Of a stretch of 64,000 bases of DNA, positions 10,831 to 22,300 are shown piece after piece (position 1 is the first letter of the stretch; the number at the start of each line of letters is the position of its first letter). Under the pieces are notes generated by a model, which made no database searches, was not told the origin of the DNA, and was given only the letters and a program-made list of their open reading frames with translations. Source of the DNA: Chitinophagaceae bacterium (GTDB lineage Bacteria; Bacteroidota; Bacteroidia; Cytophagales; Cytophagaceae). The DNA is taken from the NCBI GenBank assembly GCA_028288405.1, contig JAQBNS010000002.1, positions 1-64,000 on the forward strand. The letters run 5' to 3'. Position numbers and translations under genes: made by a program.

Positions 10831-11094
10831 TGATTTTGGTGTCAGGTCTTCAGACCTGACACAGATAGTACGAGATGTGAAGCCTCTAACGACTTACGCT
10901 GGTGCAAGCGTCCACGCTTGTACCTATAATCTCTTAGAGCGTCCCGCTCGGGCTTTTGTCCGCGGAGGGTCTCTAAGTCCCTGCGGGGACTAACTTGTAC
11001 CTCCTCGCTCATCCCTTAAATATTCACAAAGAAAACCTGTACTTAAAGGCTTGTTTTTCTTAACTTACCCCTCTATTTCTAATCCATTCATACC

Positions 11095-11817
11095 ATGACC
11101 TATTGCGTAGGCATGAAGTTGAAAAGTGGCATCGTTGCCATGGCAGATACCCGCATCACTTCAGGCACCGAAACGACTACCGCTAAGAAAATTGCTGTTC
11201 ATCAGGACGACAAACATTCTTTCTTCATCATGACTTCCGGTCTTCGTTCTGTACGAGACAAAGCCGTTACGTATTTTCAGGAAGTGATGGCGGAAAAGGA
11301 GTTCAATAAAATCTATAAGGCGGTCAATGCATTCGGAGAACAGTTGAGGAAAGTAGCAGATGAGGATCGCAAAGCATTAGAGAAAGCCGGTTTGTCCTTC
11401 AACCTTTTTAGCATCGTCGGCGGACAGTGTATTGACGACGAAGAACCGAAATTGTTTTTATTGTACCCTGAAGGCAACTGGGTAGAAGTGGGTCATAGCA
11501 CTCCCTTTGTTATTATTGGTAACAGCGGTTTTGGTAAACCTATTTTGAACCGTACGCTGAAGTACGATTCAGAGATGAAGGTGGCCATGAAATTAGGTTT
11601 TCTTTCTTTTGATTCTACTCGTGTAAGTGCCAATGACGTGGATTTTCCATTGGATGTTATTCTATACAAAAAGGATAGCTTCCAATTAGTAGAACATCGT
11701 TTCGAAAAAACAGATTTAGATACCATTTCAGAAATATGGGGCAAAGAATTACAAGCTGCCCTAAGTCACGTTCCGGAAACCTGGATGGATGTGGCATTGA
11801 ATAAACTCCCTTCTTAA
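11095..11817 (+). CDS. Anbu-type (ancestral beta subunit) proteasome-family peptidase
   Basis: MTYCVGMKLKSGIVAMADTRITSGTETTTAKKI: Thr immediately after Met, proteasome beta-fold signature; located next to the transglutaminase/alpha-E/ATP-grasp genes. Confidence 0.88.
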   Translation: MTYCVGMKLKSGIVAMADTRITSGTETTTAKKIAVHQDDKHSFFIMTSGLRSVRDKAVTYFQEVMAEKEFNKIYKAVNAFGEQLRKVADEDRKALEKAGLSFNLFSIVGGQCIDDEEPKLFLLYPEGNWVEVGHSTPFVIIGNSGFGKPILNRTLKYDSEMKVAMKLGFLSFDSTRVSANDVDFPLDVILYKKDSFQLVEHRFEKTDLDTISEIWGKELQAALSHVPETWMDVALNKLPS

Positions 11818-13013
11818 TGATACTCATGAACCGCTACCGTCAAATTCAATTTCTCGCTTTTGCATTACTGATAAGCTTCACTACAGCTTGTGATTTTAGT
11901 GGAAAAAATCAATTGAAGAAACAAGCAGAAGATTCTGCGACTGTTTCTTTGTATGTAGGAACCTACACTAAGAAAGAAGGGCACGTGAACGGACAGGCGA
12001 AAGGGATTTATCTGGTGAGAATGAACGAGGCCACTGGCGTCTTGCATTTAAAAGGCATTGTATCTGCCATCACCAATCCCTCCTTCGTTACGCTTTCCCC
12101 GGATAGAAAAAATTTATATGCAGTCAGTGAATTAGGTCCTGCAGATGGGCCGAATGGTTGGGTATACAGTTATGCGGTCAATGACGATCAAAGCCTGACC
12201 TTGCTGAACAAACAATCTACCGCGGCCTATGCTCCTTGTCATGTGAGTGTCGAGGCCAAAGGCAAATATGTTTTTGTCGCTAATTATTCAGGAGGTATTG
12301 CAGTAATGTACAAGCGTATGGATGACGGAAGTTTGAGCGCAATAGTGGATACCGTTGTATTGAAAAATAAAAAACCGGATACTGAATCTAATCCGCATTC
12401 TGTGATCTTGTCACCGGACAATCGCTTCGCTTTTATTTGCGACAAAGGTGCTGATCGTATTTATGGATTCAGCATTGATGATAAAAAAGACCAGCTGATA
12501 TCTACCACTCAAGAGTTTGTAGAATTACCCAAAGGATCAGGGCCTCGACATTTGACATTCCAGCCGAATGGTAAATTCGCTTATGTCATCAATGAACTAT
12601 CTAATTCCATTCATACACTGTCTTATGATCCGGCAGATGGTAAGCTTACAATCGTTTCAGAAATCACGACGTTACCTTCTGACTATAAAGGAACAAGCTA
12701 CTGTGCCGACATTCATATTCATCCCAATGGAAAATATTTATATGGTTCTAATCGCGGAGATAATAGTATCGCAGCATATCGTATAGATCCTGCAACGGGC
12801 CAACTTTCTTTAATCAACATAGAACCGACAGAAGGAGAGTATCCGAGAAATTTTGCAATCAGTCCGGATGGAAAATTCTTGTATGCGGCCAATCAAAATT
12901 CGAATACCATTACACACATGAAGATCAATCCGGTGACAGGTGAATTGCAATCCGAACACATTGTAACAGAAATTAAAACTCCGGTATGCATTGAATTTTT
13001 TGGGAAGCCATAA
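11817..13013 (+). CDS. Lactonase family protein (7-bladed propeller, 6-phosphogluconolactonase-like), lipoprotein
   Basis: Repeated propeller motifs (NPSFVTLSPDRKNLYAVSE, PHSVILSPDNRFAFICD, FAISPDGKFLYAANQ); lipobox SFTTAC. Alternative start ATG 11826. Confidence 0.87.
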   Translation: MILMNRYRQIQFLAFALLISFTTACDFSGKNQLKKQAEDSATVSLYVGTYTKKEGHVNGQAKGIYLVRMNEATGVLHLKGIVSAITNPSFVTLSPDRKNLYAVSELGPADGPNGWVYSYAVNDDQSLTLLNKQSTAAYAPCHVSVEAKGKYVFVANYSGGIAVMYKRMDDGSLSAIVDTVVLKNKKPDTESNPHSVILSPDNRFAFICDKGADRIYGFSIDDKKDQLISTTQEFVELPKGSGPRHLTFQPNGKFAYVINELSNSIHTLSYDPADGKLTIVSEITTLPSDYKGTSYCADIHIHPNGKYLYGSNRGDNSIAAYRIDPATGQLSLINIEPTEGEYPRNFAISPDGKFLYAANQNSNTITHMKINPVTGELQSEHIVTEIKTPVCIEFFGKP

Positions 13014-13133
13014 ATGACAAAGGAGGCCAGGATATTATCCGGGTCTCCCTTTTACAGTAATTTTTAAAATCAGAATTGTTTTTTTCTTATACTGTATCTT
13101 GTTCTAAATCTGTTGATATTAAAAAACTGAATT

Positions 13134-13439
13134 ATGAAACATCTTCGCAATTTCTTCTCTTCCAATGGAAGATTAGGAAGGATAAAATATCTGGCGTATT
13201 GCATTCAGCTCTTGTTCCTGGCATTACTCATTGGTGCCTTGGGAGACAAGCAAGTATTCACTTGGGCGATTTTAATTTTATATATCCTATTCATTATTCA
13301 AACCATTAAACGCCTGCACGACCTCAATCTCAGTGGCTGGTGGGTTCTGCTGGTATTGGTTCCTATCGTCAATATTCTGGTTGGTGTATGGGCGCTATTA
13401 AAAAAAGGAACAATCGGGAAAAACAAATACGATTTTTAA
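13134..13439 (+). CDS. DUF805-like small membrane protein
   Basis: FFSSNGRLGRIKYLAYC ... IKRLHDLNLSGWWVLLVLVPIVNILVGVWALLKKGTIGKNKY. Confidence 0.85.
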   Translation: MKHLRNFFSSNGRLGRIKYLAYCIQLLFLALLIGALGDKQVFTWAILILYILFIIQTIKRLHDLNLSGWWVLLVLVPIVNILVGVWALLKKGTIGKNKYDF

Positions 13440-13449
13440 ACTGAATCAC

Positions 13450-16400
13450 ATGAAATTATTTCACTGGATTAAAAAGCTATTCAAGTGGGCTTTGTACTTT
13501 CTGCTACTCTGTTTGTTTGGACTTATCATTTTGTTTTTTGTGGTAACCAGCCCGGAGGACAAACCAATCGATGATCCTAAGATTGTTAATGATGTGACCC
13601 AATTAAATCCTATTGAGGTAGCTGAAATTAAACGACCTAAAAGTGTACAAGAAATAGCGACATTGGTCAAGCAGCACAACGGCCCTATTTCGATTGGCGG
13701 AGGACGTTACAGCATGGGAGGACAAACAGCTTCTCATCAGGCGTTGCAATTGGATTTACGCCAATTCAATCAGGTGATTTCTTTTTCTAAAGAGAAAAAA
13801 GAGATCACCGTGGAACCGGGTATTACCTGGAGACAAATTCAGGATTATATCGATCCGTATAATTTGTCACTGAAGGTGATGCAAACTTATTCCAATTTTA
13901 CGGTCGGTGGTTCCCTGAGTGTGAATGTACACGGCCGTTACCTGGGCTTGGGTCCTGTTATTTATACAGTTAAATCTATCAAGCTGGTATTGGCCGATGG
14001 ACAAATCATCACCGCTTCGCCCACAGAAAATAGCGAATTGTTTTACGGAGCCATCGGAGGTTACGGCGCTTTGGGTGTCATCGTGGAAGCTACACTTTCA
14101 TTGGATGACAATGTAAAAGTAGAACGTATCACCAAGAAAATGTCTATCGATGAGTATCAATCGTTTTTCTTTAAGAACATCCGCCAAGACACCAGCATAG
14201 TATTCCACAACGCAGACATTTATCCCGGCACTTACAATGAGATCACATCGGTGTCTTATGTAAAGACCAATAAAGCCTTGACGATTGAAGACCGCCTTCG
14301 TCCTAAGGATAAAAATTACAGACTGGAGAAATTTGCGATGTGGATTGTTTCCGAAACACCTTGTGGTGGATGGATCAGGAAAAATATCTTAGATCCTGTT
14401 TTCAATAGCGACGGCGAAGTGGAATGGAGAAATTACGAAGCCAGTTATAATGTCAAAGAATTAGAACCTTCTTCCCGTGCAACCTCTACATATGTTTTAC
14501 AGGAGTACTTCGTACCGGTGGATAAAATCAATCAATTTACTCCCGGCATGCGAGAGATTTTTCAACGACACAAACCCAACATCATCAATGTGTCTATCCG
14601 TCATGCACACAAAGATCCGGGATCATTAATGGCCTGGGCGAAAACGGAAGTGTTTGCCTTCGTTGTCTATTATAAACAGGGAACCAGTGAGGCAGATAAA
14701 CAAACCGTGGCTGTATGGACACGTGAATTAATAGAATTAGCAGCTTCTTTAGGCGGCGCGTATTATTTGCCGTATCAAATTCACGCCACGGATGAACAGT
14801 TTCGAAAATGTTATCCCAATGCAGATTTGTTTTTTGCGTTAAAGAGAAAGGTAGATCCGCAGCATAAGTTCAGAAATAAATTATGGGATGCTTACCACAA
14901 ACCGGACACCTTAACCAAAGCAGAAAAGGATACTTCGACTTCCCGCTTCAAATTGTTATTGACGTCTGTAGGTAAAAACGACAGCATGTTTCTGTTTTTG
15001 CAGAATGTCTATGGCTTGTATCCAACAGGAAAATACCTTGAACTCATCAAAGCCCATGCGATGAAGTATGCTACGGATAAAGAAATTTATGAGAACATTC
15101 AAAAAGGTTTACCAGACATCAAGCCCGCTTTATGGGCATTTCGCTATGCCTTGCCGGCGTTGAGCAAACAAAAAAATGAAATTGCTGATCAAACGATTGC
15201 CTTGATTGGAAAAGAGAAACCGATCAACGGCTACTTAGAAATCGGTACAACGGGTCGTTATGTCAATGTCATAGAAGACCGCGTAGCTATGGAAGGACCG
15301 GTTTACCTGAGTTACTACGAGCACCCTTCTTACGGCCCGCAAGATATTATGGAAAGAGGCCAGCTGTCTAAGATCGGTACCTTCTTTGATCTGAACAATT
15401 ACGATCCGATTTCAACAGCCAGTATCCCTGATACCAGTTTAGACTTGATTACCATTTACATTGGTTTGCACCATTGTCCTTTGAATAAAATGGATGCTTA
15501 TGTCAAATCGTTATACCGTGTGTTACGTCCTGATGGTAAGCTGGTCATTCGCGATCATAACGTGACCAATAAAACATTTGGTAATTTTGTTTCACTGATT
15601 CACGACGTGTTCTATTGCGGTTTGGAAGAAACCTGGCAATACACTAGTGGTGAAATCAGAAATTTTACTGCCTCTGATTCTTTGCAACAGTATTTGCAAG
15701 CCAGAGGATTTAAAGGAGGAGACCAACGTCTGTTGCAGGCACACGATCCTTCACTTAATACGTTGATGTGTTTTACACGCTTGCCGGAAACAGGCATAGC
15801 CGCTGAGTTGTCACAAATCAAAGGATGGAAACGCGATGAAGGACAAACTTATCTGACCTTGCCGGAATGGTATTTGGTTTATAGTCCTGATGAATACGCG
15901 CAGTTTATCAGCAAAGAAAAACCAAGCAAGTTCCCTTATTATGGAGCATCTAAACAGTTCTGGGACTATTACAGTGACGTCTGTCACTTAACGGAAAAAC
16001 AATATGCATTCAATCAAGGCTATCATTTGATGTTATGGGTGATTGGCAGCAGTTATAGTTTAGAAAATTTGGTCAAAGGGATGTATGAAAAAACCATAGG
16101 CCGTATTTCGGAATTGTTTTCCTGGGGTGAACGCACGGAAGAAGATGAATATGCCGCTAAAATTGCACGTGATTATGTGGCTTTCATTCGTATCGATCCC
16201 TGGTATGAATTTCCTTTTGGTCAGGCCTTATGGGACTTGTGGACGGGTACTGATTTATTTGGAAAAGGAATGGTTAGAAAATGCGAGCGTAAAATTATTT
16301 TAAGTAATGAGTATGCAGTGAAAGCATTGTACGCTTATTTAATCAAGTTGGGCACGAAAGAAGTTTACGGAGATGCAGAATCGGAAATGTTCGTAAGAAC

Positions 16401-16767
16401 AAAAGGCATTAATGACAGCATACTGAAAGAACATCCTAAAATTAGTTTTGTAAAAACACTTTCAGATTCCACACAAATCATCACCTTGCCTCGATACGAA
16501 CAGTTTCGCGATGAGTCCATCGCGTTGTTTGATCAAACCATTCCTTATCTGCAAGTAGCAGGAAACGATACGATTTTATTAAGCTACGTGGCACCCGATA
16601 ACAAGCCCTATACTTTTTCTTCCGGTGAAGTCGTCATCAAAAGACCGGTATTGACTTTACCCGGTTACAATAGATCGGGCTTGAAGGTACCCGTTATTCA
16701 CTTGGATGAGTCGGTTCGCTACTTGCAGAAAGAAGGCTTGGTCATCGAACACATTTATGATTATTAA
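13450..16767 (+). CDS. Multidomain FAD-binding oxidoreductase / class I methyltransferase-like / uncharacterized C-terminal domain fusion
   Basis: N-terminal TM; PCMH FAD-binding (QEIATLVKQHNGPISIGGGRYSMGGQTA, VEPGITWRQIQDYI); middle region LDLITIYIGLHHCPLNKMDAYVKSLYRVLRPDGKLVIRDHNV; C-terminal LTLPEWYLVYSPDEYAQFI domain. Confidence 0.8.
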   Translation: MKLFHWIKKLFKWALYFLLLCLFGLIILFFVVTSPEDKPIDDPKIVNDVTQLNPIEVAEIKRPKSVQEIATLVKQHNGPISIGGGRYSMGGQTASHQALQLDLRQFNQVISFSKEKKEITVEPGITWRQIQDYIDPYNLSLKVMQTYSNFTVGGSLSVNVHGRYLGLGPVIYTVKSIKLVLADGQIITASPTENSELFYGAIGGYGALGVIVEATLSLDDNVKVERITKKMSIDEYQSFFFKNIRQDTSIVFHNADIYPGTYNEITSVSYVKTNKALTIEDRLRPKDKNYRLEKFAMWIVSETPCGGWIRKNILDPVFNSDGEVEWRNYEASYNVKELEPSSRATSTYVLQEYFVPVDKINQFTPGMREIFQRHKPNIINVSIRHAHKDPGSLMAWAKTEVFAFVVYYKQGTSEADKQTVAVWTRELIELAASLGGAYYLPYQIHATDEQFRKCYPNADLFFALKRKVDPQHKFRNKLWDAYHKPDTLTKAEKDTSTSRFKLLLTSVGKNDSMFLFLQNVYGLYPTGKYLELIKAHAMKYATDKEIYENIQKGLPDIKPALWAFRYALPALSKQKNEIADQTIALIGKEKPINGYLEIGTTGRYVNVIEDRVAMEGPVYLSYYEHPSYGPQDIMERGQLSKIGTFFDLNNYDPISTASIPDTSLDLITIYIGLHHCPLNKMDAYVKSLYRVLRPDGKLVIRDHNVTNKTFGNFVSLIHDVFYCGLEETWQYTSGEIRNFTASDSLQQYLQARGFKGGDQRLLQAHDPSLNTLMCFTRLPETGIAAELSQIKGWKRDEGQTYLTLPEWYLVYSPDEYAQFISKEKPSKFPYYGASKQFWDYYSDVCHLTEKQYAFNQGYHLMLWVIGSSYSLENLVKGMYEKTIGRISELFSWGERTEEDEYAAKIARDYVAFIRIDPWYEFPFGQALWDLWTGTDLFGKGMVRKCERKIILSNEYAVKALYAYLIKLGTKEVYGDAESEMFVRTKGINDSILKEHPKISFVKTLSDSTQIITLPRYEQFRDESIALFDQTIPYLQVAGNDTILLSYVAPDNKPYTFSSGEVVIKRPVLTLPGYNRSGLKVPVIHLDESVRYLQKEGLVIEHIYDY

Positions 16768-16880
16768 GTAGTTAGATTTGAGAGAACCAAATCATTTTTT
16801 ATACTGGAACTATATGACGCGGAAAAGCATTAAGTAGCTGTGAGACGCTCGTCTTGCGGTCATTCTTTTCGTCCATTTCC

Positions 16881-17894
16881 ATGTCATATAAAATAAAACT
16901 CAGTGTCTTAGACCAATCTCCTATTCGTAAAGGAGGAACAGCGGTGCAAGCGTTAAAAGAATCTGTTCTGTTAGCAAAATTAGCAGATCGTATGGGATAC
17001 ACGCGCTATTGGGTTTCGGAACATCATAACACCACAAGTCTCGCCGGTTCTACACCTGAAGTGCTGATCGCTCACTTGGCGGGAGAAACGGAACACATAC
17101 GCGTAGGCTCAGGAGGTGTCATGCTTCCTAATCACAGCGCGTTGAAAGTAGCGGAAAATTTCAGGATGTTGGAAGCGTTATTTCCGGGGCGTATTGATTT
17201 GGGCATAGGCCGCGCGCCTGGAGGAGATCGCATAACTTCTTCCATTTTAAATCCTTCCAACCGTTTTAAAGAAGAAGATTTATTGCAACAGCTGATCGAC
17301 TTGCAAGATTATTTACACGATACACATTCACCCGGCGCATCACATCAAAATGTACGAGCGATTCCTGTAACGGATACCGCTCCTGATTTGTGGATGCTAA
17401 CTTCCAGTGGTGAAAGCGGAGTCATCGCAGCGCATTTCGGTATGGGCGTTTCTTTTGCGCATTTTATTAATCCTGTCGGAGGCCCTCAATTGATAAGGGC
17501 TTACAAGGCACGCTTTACACCTTCGGAACAATTAAAAGAACCTCAGGCGAGTGTAGGTATTTTCGTATTCTGTTCAGAAGATGAAGTGAAAGTCAAGCAA
17601 ACGCAAGCGGTAATGGATTGGCAATTGGTAAACATTGGTAAAGGCATCAGCAATGGATTCCCTTCTTATGAAGATATTCGTTCTACGGTGTATAGTGAAT
17701 CAGAACAGCAATTGATTGGATACAACCGTCAACGCATGGTGGTAGGAACACCAGAAGTAGTAAAAGAAAAATTAACGTCACTCGCTGTTGAATACGGTGT
17801 GGATGAAATTGTCATAGCAACCATTACCTATGATTTTGCTGATCGCTTAAGATCGTATGAATTGTTGGCGGAATTGTTTGAATTGAAGAAATAG
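16881..17894 (+). CDS. LLM-class flavin-dependent oxidoreductase (luciferase-like)
   Basis: LSVLDQSPIRKGGTAVQALKESV, YWVSEHHNTTSLAGSTPEVLIAHLA, GVMLPNHSALKVAENFRMLEALFPGRIDLGIGRAPG. Confidence 0.93.
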   Translation: MSYKIKLSVLDQSPIRKGGTAVQALKESVLLAKLADRMGYTRYWVSEHHNTTSLAGSTPEVLIAHLAGETEHIRVGSGGVMLPNHSALKVAENFRMLEALFPGRIDLGIGRAPGGDRITSSILNPSNRFKEEDLLQQLIDLQDYLHDTHSPGASHQNVRAIPVTDTAPDLWMLTSSGESGVIAAHFGMGVSFAHFINPVGGPQLIRAYKARFTPSEQLKEPQASVGIFVFCSEDEVKVKQTQAVMDWQLVNIGKGISNGFPSYEDIRSTVYSESEQQLIGYNRQRMVVGTPEVVKEKLTSLAVEYGVDEIVIATITYDFADRLRSYELLAELFELKK

Positions 17895-18157
17895 AAAGGC
17901 TGAAATTAGCTTTTAAAGTAAGAATTTGAAAAAAAACAGAAGTCAAGGTAGGTATCGATTCAAATGCCTTTTTCACAAAATCACTCATTTTTTACAGTGT
18001 ATTTCTAATTCAAGCATGCGCTTGCCCAAAGCCTTACCCAAATTCTCCGATTGGGGGTACAATTCCCCGTATTTTTTTGGAAAAACCTTCAAAATTTAAC
18101 GGCAATACCTGGTCCATGGTTTGCCGTATATACAGGCATCACCATTCACGGACTCAT

Positions 18158-18631
18158 ATGAAAAGCTTACTGGTATTATTGCTTGTTCCCTTTTTTATGA
18201 CACAAACAGCTACTGTTGAAGTAGTAAAATGGGAAGGCTTAGAAAAAGCATTGGCAAACAAAAACGGGAAAATCAAGGTTGTTAATTTCTGGATTACGGG
18301 TTGCAAAACGTGTGTGGAAGAATTGCCTCATTTCGAGCAATTGCACCGCAGCTTTGGTAACCAGGTAGAAGTAATTCTAGTCAACTTAGATAAAGAATCA
18401 ATAGAAGAAACTAAAGTCAATCCGTTATTAGAAAAAAACAGGATTACGGCGAAAGTTTTTTTATTGAACGAGTCAGATCAAAACACCTGGATCAATAAAG
18501 TAGAACCTTCCTGGTCAGGCGCTATTCCTGCTACAGTAATCATAGATCAAAACAATCATCGTCGCCTGTACGAAAAAAGTTTGACCTATGCGGAGTTAGT
18601 AAAAATCATACATGACATTCATAAGCCTTAA
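18158..18631 (+). CDS. Thioredoxin-like (TlpA/ResA-type) protein
   Basis: VVNFWITGCKTCVEELPHFEQL with CxxC; PATVIIDQNN cis-Pro region; signal peptide at ATG 18158. Confidence 0.88.
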   Translation: MKSLLVLLLVPFFMTQTATVEVVKWEGLEKALANKNGKIKVVNFWITGCKTCVEELPHFEQLHRSFGNQVEVILVNLDKESIEETKVNPLLEKNRITAKVFLLNESDQNTWINKVEPSWSGAIPATVIIDQNNHRRLYEKSLTYAELVKIIHDIHKP

Positions 18632-18637
18632 ACGAAT

Positions 18638-19237
18638 ATGACACGCGTAGCAATTTTCATTATGCTGGTGTTGGTTTCTATCAATGCTGCTTTTATTATT
18701 TATGCTTATAAGCTGGAAGATGAAATCAAAGACATTCACCTTCCAAATGTAGATGGGAAAATGGTAAGTCTTCAGGACTATCCGAAGGCACAGGGATTTA
18801 TTATTGTCTTCACTTGCAATCACTGTCCATACGCTAAAGCCTACGAAGAACGCATTATTCAATTGCAGGAGAAGTATGCTTCTACCTATCCGGTTATTGC
18901 CATCAATTCAAACGATGGTGTGGCTTATCCGGAAGATAACTTTGAAGGCATGAAGAAAAGAGCTTCGCATAAGAAATATCCTTTTGTATACCTTCACGAC
19001 GAATCACAAGAAGTGGCTCGTATTTTTGGTGCAACTAAAACACCTCATGTTTATTTGATTCATAAAGAACAAGGCAAAAACGTCATTAAATATGTAGGAG
19101 CTATTGATGATAATTATGCGGATGAATCTGCGGTAAAAAAACACTATGTCGAAGAAGCCATAGCCGCTTTAGGCAAAGGCCAGGAAGTAACAGTTAAGGA
19201 GACCAAAGCAATAGGCTGTTCCATCAAATGGAAATAA
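18638..19237 (+). CDS. Thioredoxin-fold / AhpC-TSA family protein
   Basis: IIVFTCNHCPYAKAYEERIIQLQEKY, GATKTPHVYLI; N-terminal TM anchor. Confidence 0.88.
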   Translation: MTRVAIFIMLVLVSINAAFIIYAYKLEDEIKDIHLPNVDGKMVSLQDYPKAQGFIIVFTCNHCPYAKAYEERIIQLQEKYASTYPVIAINSNDGVAYPEDNFEGMKKRASHKKYPFVYLHDESQEVARIFGATKTPHVYLIHKEQGKNVIKYVGAIDDNYADESAVKKHYVEEAIAALGKGQEVTVKETKAIGCSIKWK

Positions 19238-19338
19238 CTTTTTGTGGCACGGAAATATAGTATATTTACCTAGCCAATGTCCTTTAGAATAGAGCGAAAG
19301 CTCATCGATTCGAAAGACGGTACTTTGTTCTCTCGTAC

Positions 19339-22300
19339 ATGACCAGCAAAAAAAATAAAGTAATACGAATTACCGCCAAAATCATCATTGGATTGGCGAT
19401 AACGTTTGTTGCGCTTTTTGTTTTGCTTTGGGGAGTATTAAAGGTTCCAGCCGTCCAGAATTTTTTAGTGAACAAAGCAACCTCCTATGTCAGTAAAAAA
19501 ACACATACACGTGTTGAACTGGCTTATATCGATTTAGAGTTTCCAAAATCAATCGTGCTGCAAGGCATTTTTTTAGACGATAAAAACAAAGACACATTAA
19601 TAGCGGTTGCTGAAATAAAAGTTGACATCAGCATGTTGGCTTTGTTAAACCATACCGTATCTGTTCAACAATTAAGTTTAAATAAGGCTTATGGCAGATT
19701 AAGCAGAACAGCGAATGATTCCACTTTTAATTTTCAGTTTTTAATCGATGCGTTTAGCAGCAGAAAAAAAGAAACTGTAGTTACTGATACAACGACAACA
19801 GACTGGACAATTAAAGCAGACAATGTATCCCTGCGCAATTGCCGTTTTGATATGGACGATGCCTACAGTGGAATGTTTCTTCATTCTTCCGTGAAAGAAG
19901 CAGATATAGAACTGAATAAATTAGATTTAGCGGCTCAATCAGTGAGTGCAGGTGATGTTAGATTGTTGGGAGCAACAACGACCATTGAACAGACTAGACA
20001 ATCTACTGATACAACGACATCGGAAGAATCGGGTTGGGATAAGGTTTCGGTAGAATCTGTAAACATTGAGCAATCTCTTTTTCAATACGAAGATCAATCG
20101 TCCTGCATGAGCATTTATGCGAAGGTGGGAAGTTTTAATTTGGGTGAATCCAGCATGAGTCTGATCACGCAAACGATCAAAGGCAGTGGTCTTGTATTAA
20201 ATAACAGCACGTCTTTTATTCAGCTGGAGAGGGATGCATCAACTCCGGAAGTTACAGCAGTTGAAGTGGTTGTCACTCCAACAAAAGAGTGGAATATTTA
20301 TTTGGATGAAGCCGAGATGGATAATAACACCTTCAAACTCGACTTTACCAATGTGCCGGCTATTGCGCATGGCGCAGACTGGAATCATTTGTATATAAAA
20401 GGTATCGGTGCGGAAATAAAAGAGGCGCTCTACAATGGCCCAATAGTGAAAGGGACGATTGAAAGACTGGAAGCTCAAGAGCGATGTGGATTGGGTATTC
20501 GTGCGTTGAAGACTGAATTTGTAATGGACGAACATCAGATGGAGTTGAAGGATTTGTTTTTGAAAACCAATTATTCCACTATCGGACAGCAAGTGCACCT
20601 TCAATACGCCAGCCTCGGTCAATGGCGCAATACCTTACAGATCAATTGCAACATGGTCGATAACCATCTAGCGATTGAAGATTTATTGTTGATTCAGCCG
20701 GATCTTCGCCAACAAGATATTTTAAGTAAGAATGCGAGCGAAATCATTCACTTCACACTGAAAGCAAAAGGTAATACAGAAAGTTTGGCTTTGCGACAAT
20801 TGACAGTAGCTGCTGCTACACGCACAATGGTCAGTGTGAATGGAACTGTAAAGCATGTTACAAATCCCGAAACGCTTTTCATGGATTTAGAGATTGATAA
20901 AATTCAGTCGGGAAGAAAAGATATTTTCGCCTTGGTCCCGGATTCTCTATTGCCATCAGCGATAGAAATTCCTGATTCCGTATTGATTGTTGGAAATTAT
21001 AAAGGAACATTAAACGATTTCAAAACTCAACTAAATGCCAATACCTCTTTCGGACAATTCACCGTTGATGCGCTGTTTAAGAATCTGCAAAACGATTCAT
21101 TGAGTTATGACATGGCATTGAAGACAAGCGAATTTCAATTGGGTTATTTATTGAAACAAACAGCAGTTGGAAAATTGTCTGGCATTTTTAATGTCAATGG
21201 AGCAGGTAAACAATTCGAAACTATTCATGCGAAAGTAGAAGCGGATGTGAGCAAAATGGAATTGAACAAGTATGGCTATCGAAACATTACCATGAAAGGG
21301 TTTCTGGACACCGGTTATGTCAATATGCAAGCGGCTGTTCGTGATTCTAATCTTCATGCTGAGTTGGCAGGAAAAGTAAATCTCAACAAAGAGCACGAAT
21401 CCTACAATATACAATTGAATCTGAAAGGCGTTGACTTTGGTGGATTAGGTTTGACCAAGGATAAAATACAAATGAGTGCCAATGGAGAAGTATTGTTCAA
21501 AGGCAACTCTTCGAAAACATTAAACGGTCATCTGGCTGTGCGTAATATTTTATTGATTAAGGATACCAAGGAATATAGAATCGACTCGTTGGTTTTTGCT
21601 TCACTTAATGAAGGAGATAATTCGGAAGCTACACTAAATAGTTCCATGATTGCCGCAAGCTTTAAAGGCAATCTGGATTTGTTGTCTGTTGTGCCTGCTA
21701 TAGAAAACCAACTGGATCGTTATTTTGATTTTATGCCGAATGAAGACAATCAAAAAACAGAACCGCAAAAATTTAATTTTGCAATACAAGTTAACGATTC
21801 TCCAATACTGCGTGAAGTCATTTTTCCTAAGCTAACCGCTTATGAAAGTATTCATGTGATGGGTGGATTTAATAGTGATTCTTCCCATTTATGGCTCAAT
21901 GTAAATTTGCCTCAATTGGAGTACGATGAACTGTCGGTACAACAATTCAACTTGACGTTGAACTCAGACGCTAAAAAATTGGATTACAATACCGGATGGG
22001 AATTATTTAAGAGTAAAGATATTGCTATTCAGCAAACCAGCTTGTCCGGAAGTATTGCACACGATACGGCTTCCATTGATCTGAAGATAAAGGATACGGA
22101 CAAAATGGAGAAGCTGGTATTGCATTCTCAATTAGCCAAGCATAACGATTTATATTATCGCTTCCGTATTTTAAAAGACGGATTAACCTTGCAAGGAAAT
22201 GCATGGGAAGTGAATCCGAAAAATTATATCGAGTTTGGAAAGAAGCATTTGTATGTGGATCAAATGCATTGGAGTTATCAAACGCAATCCATCAGCGCGC

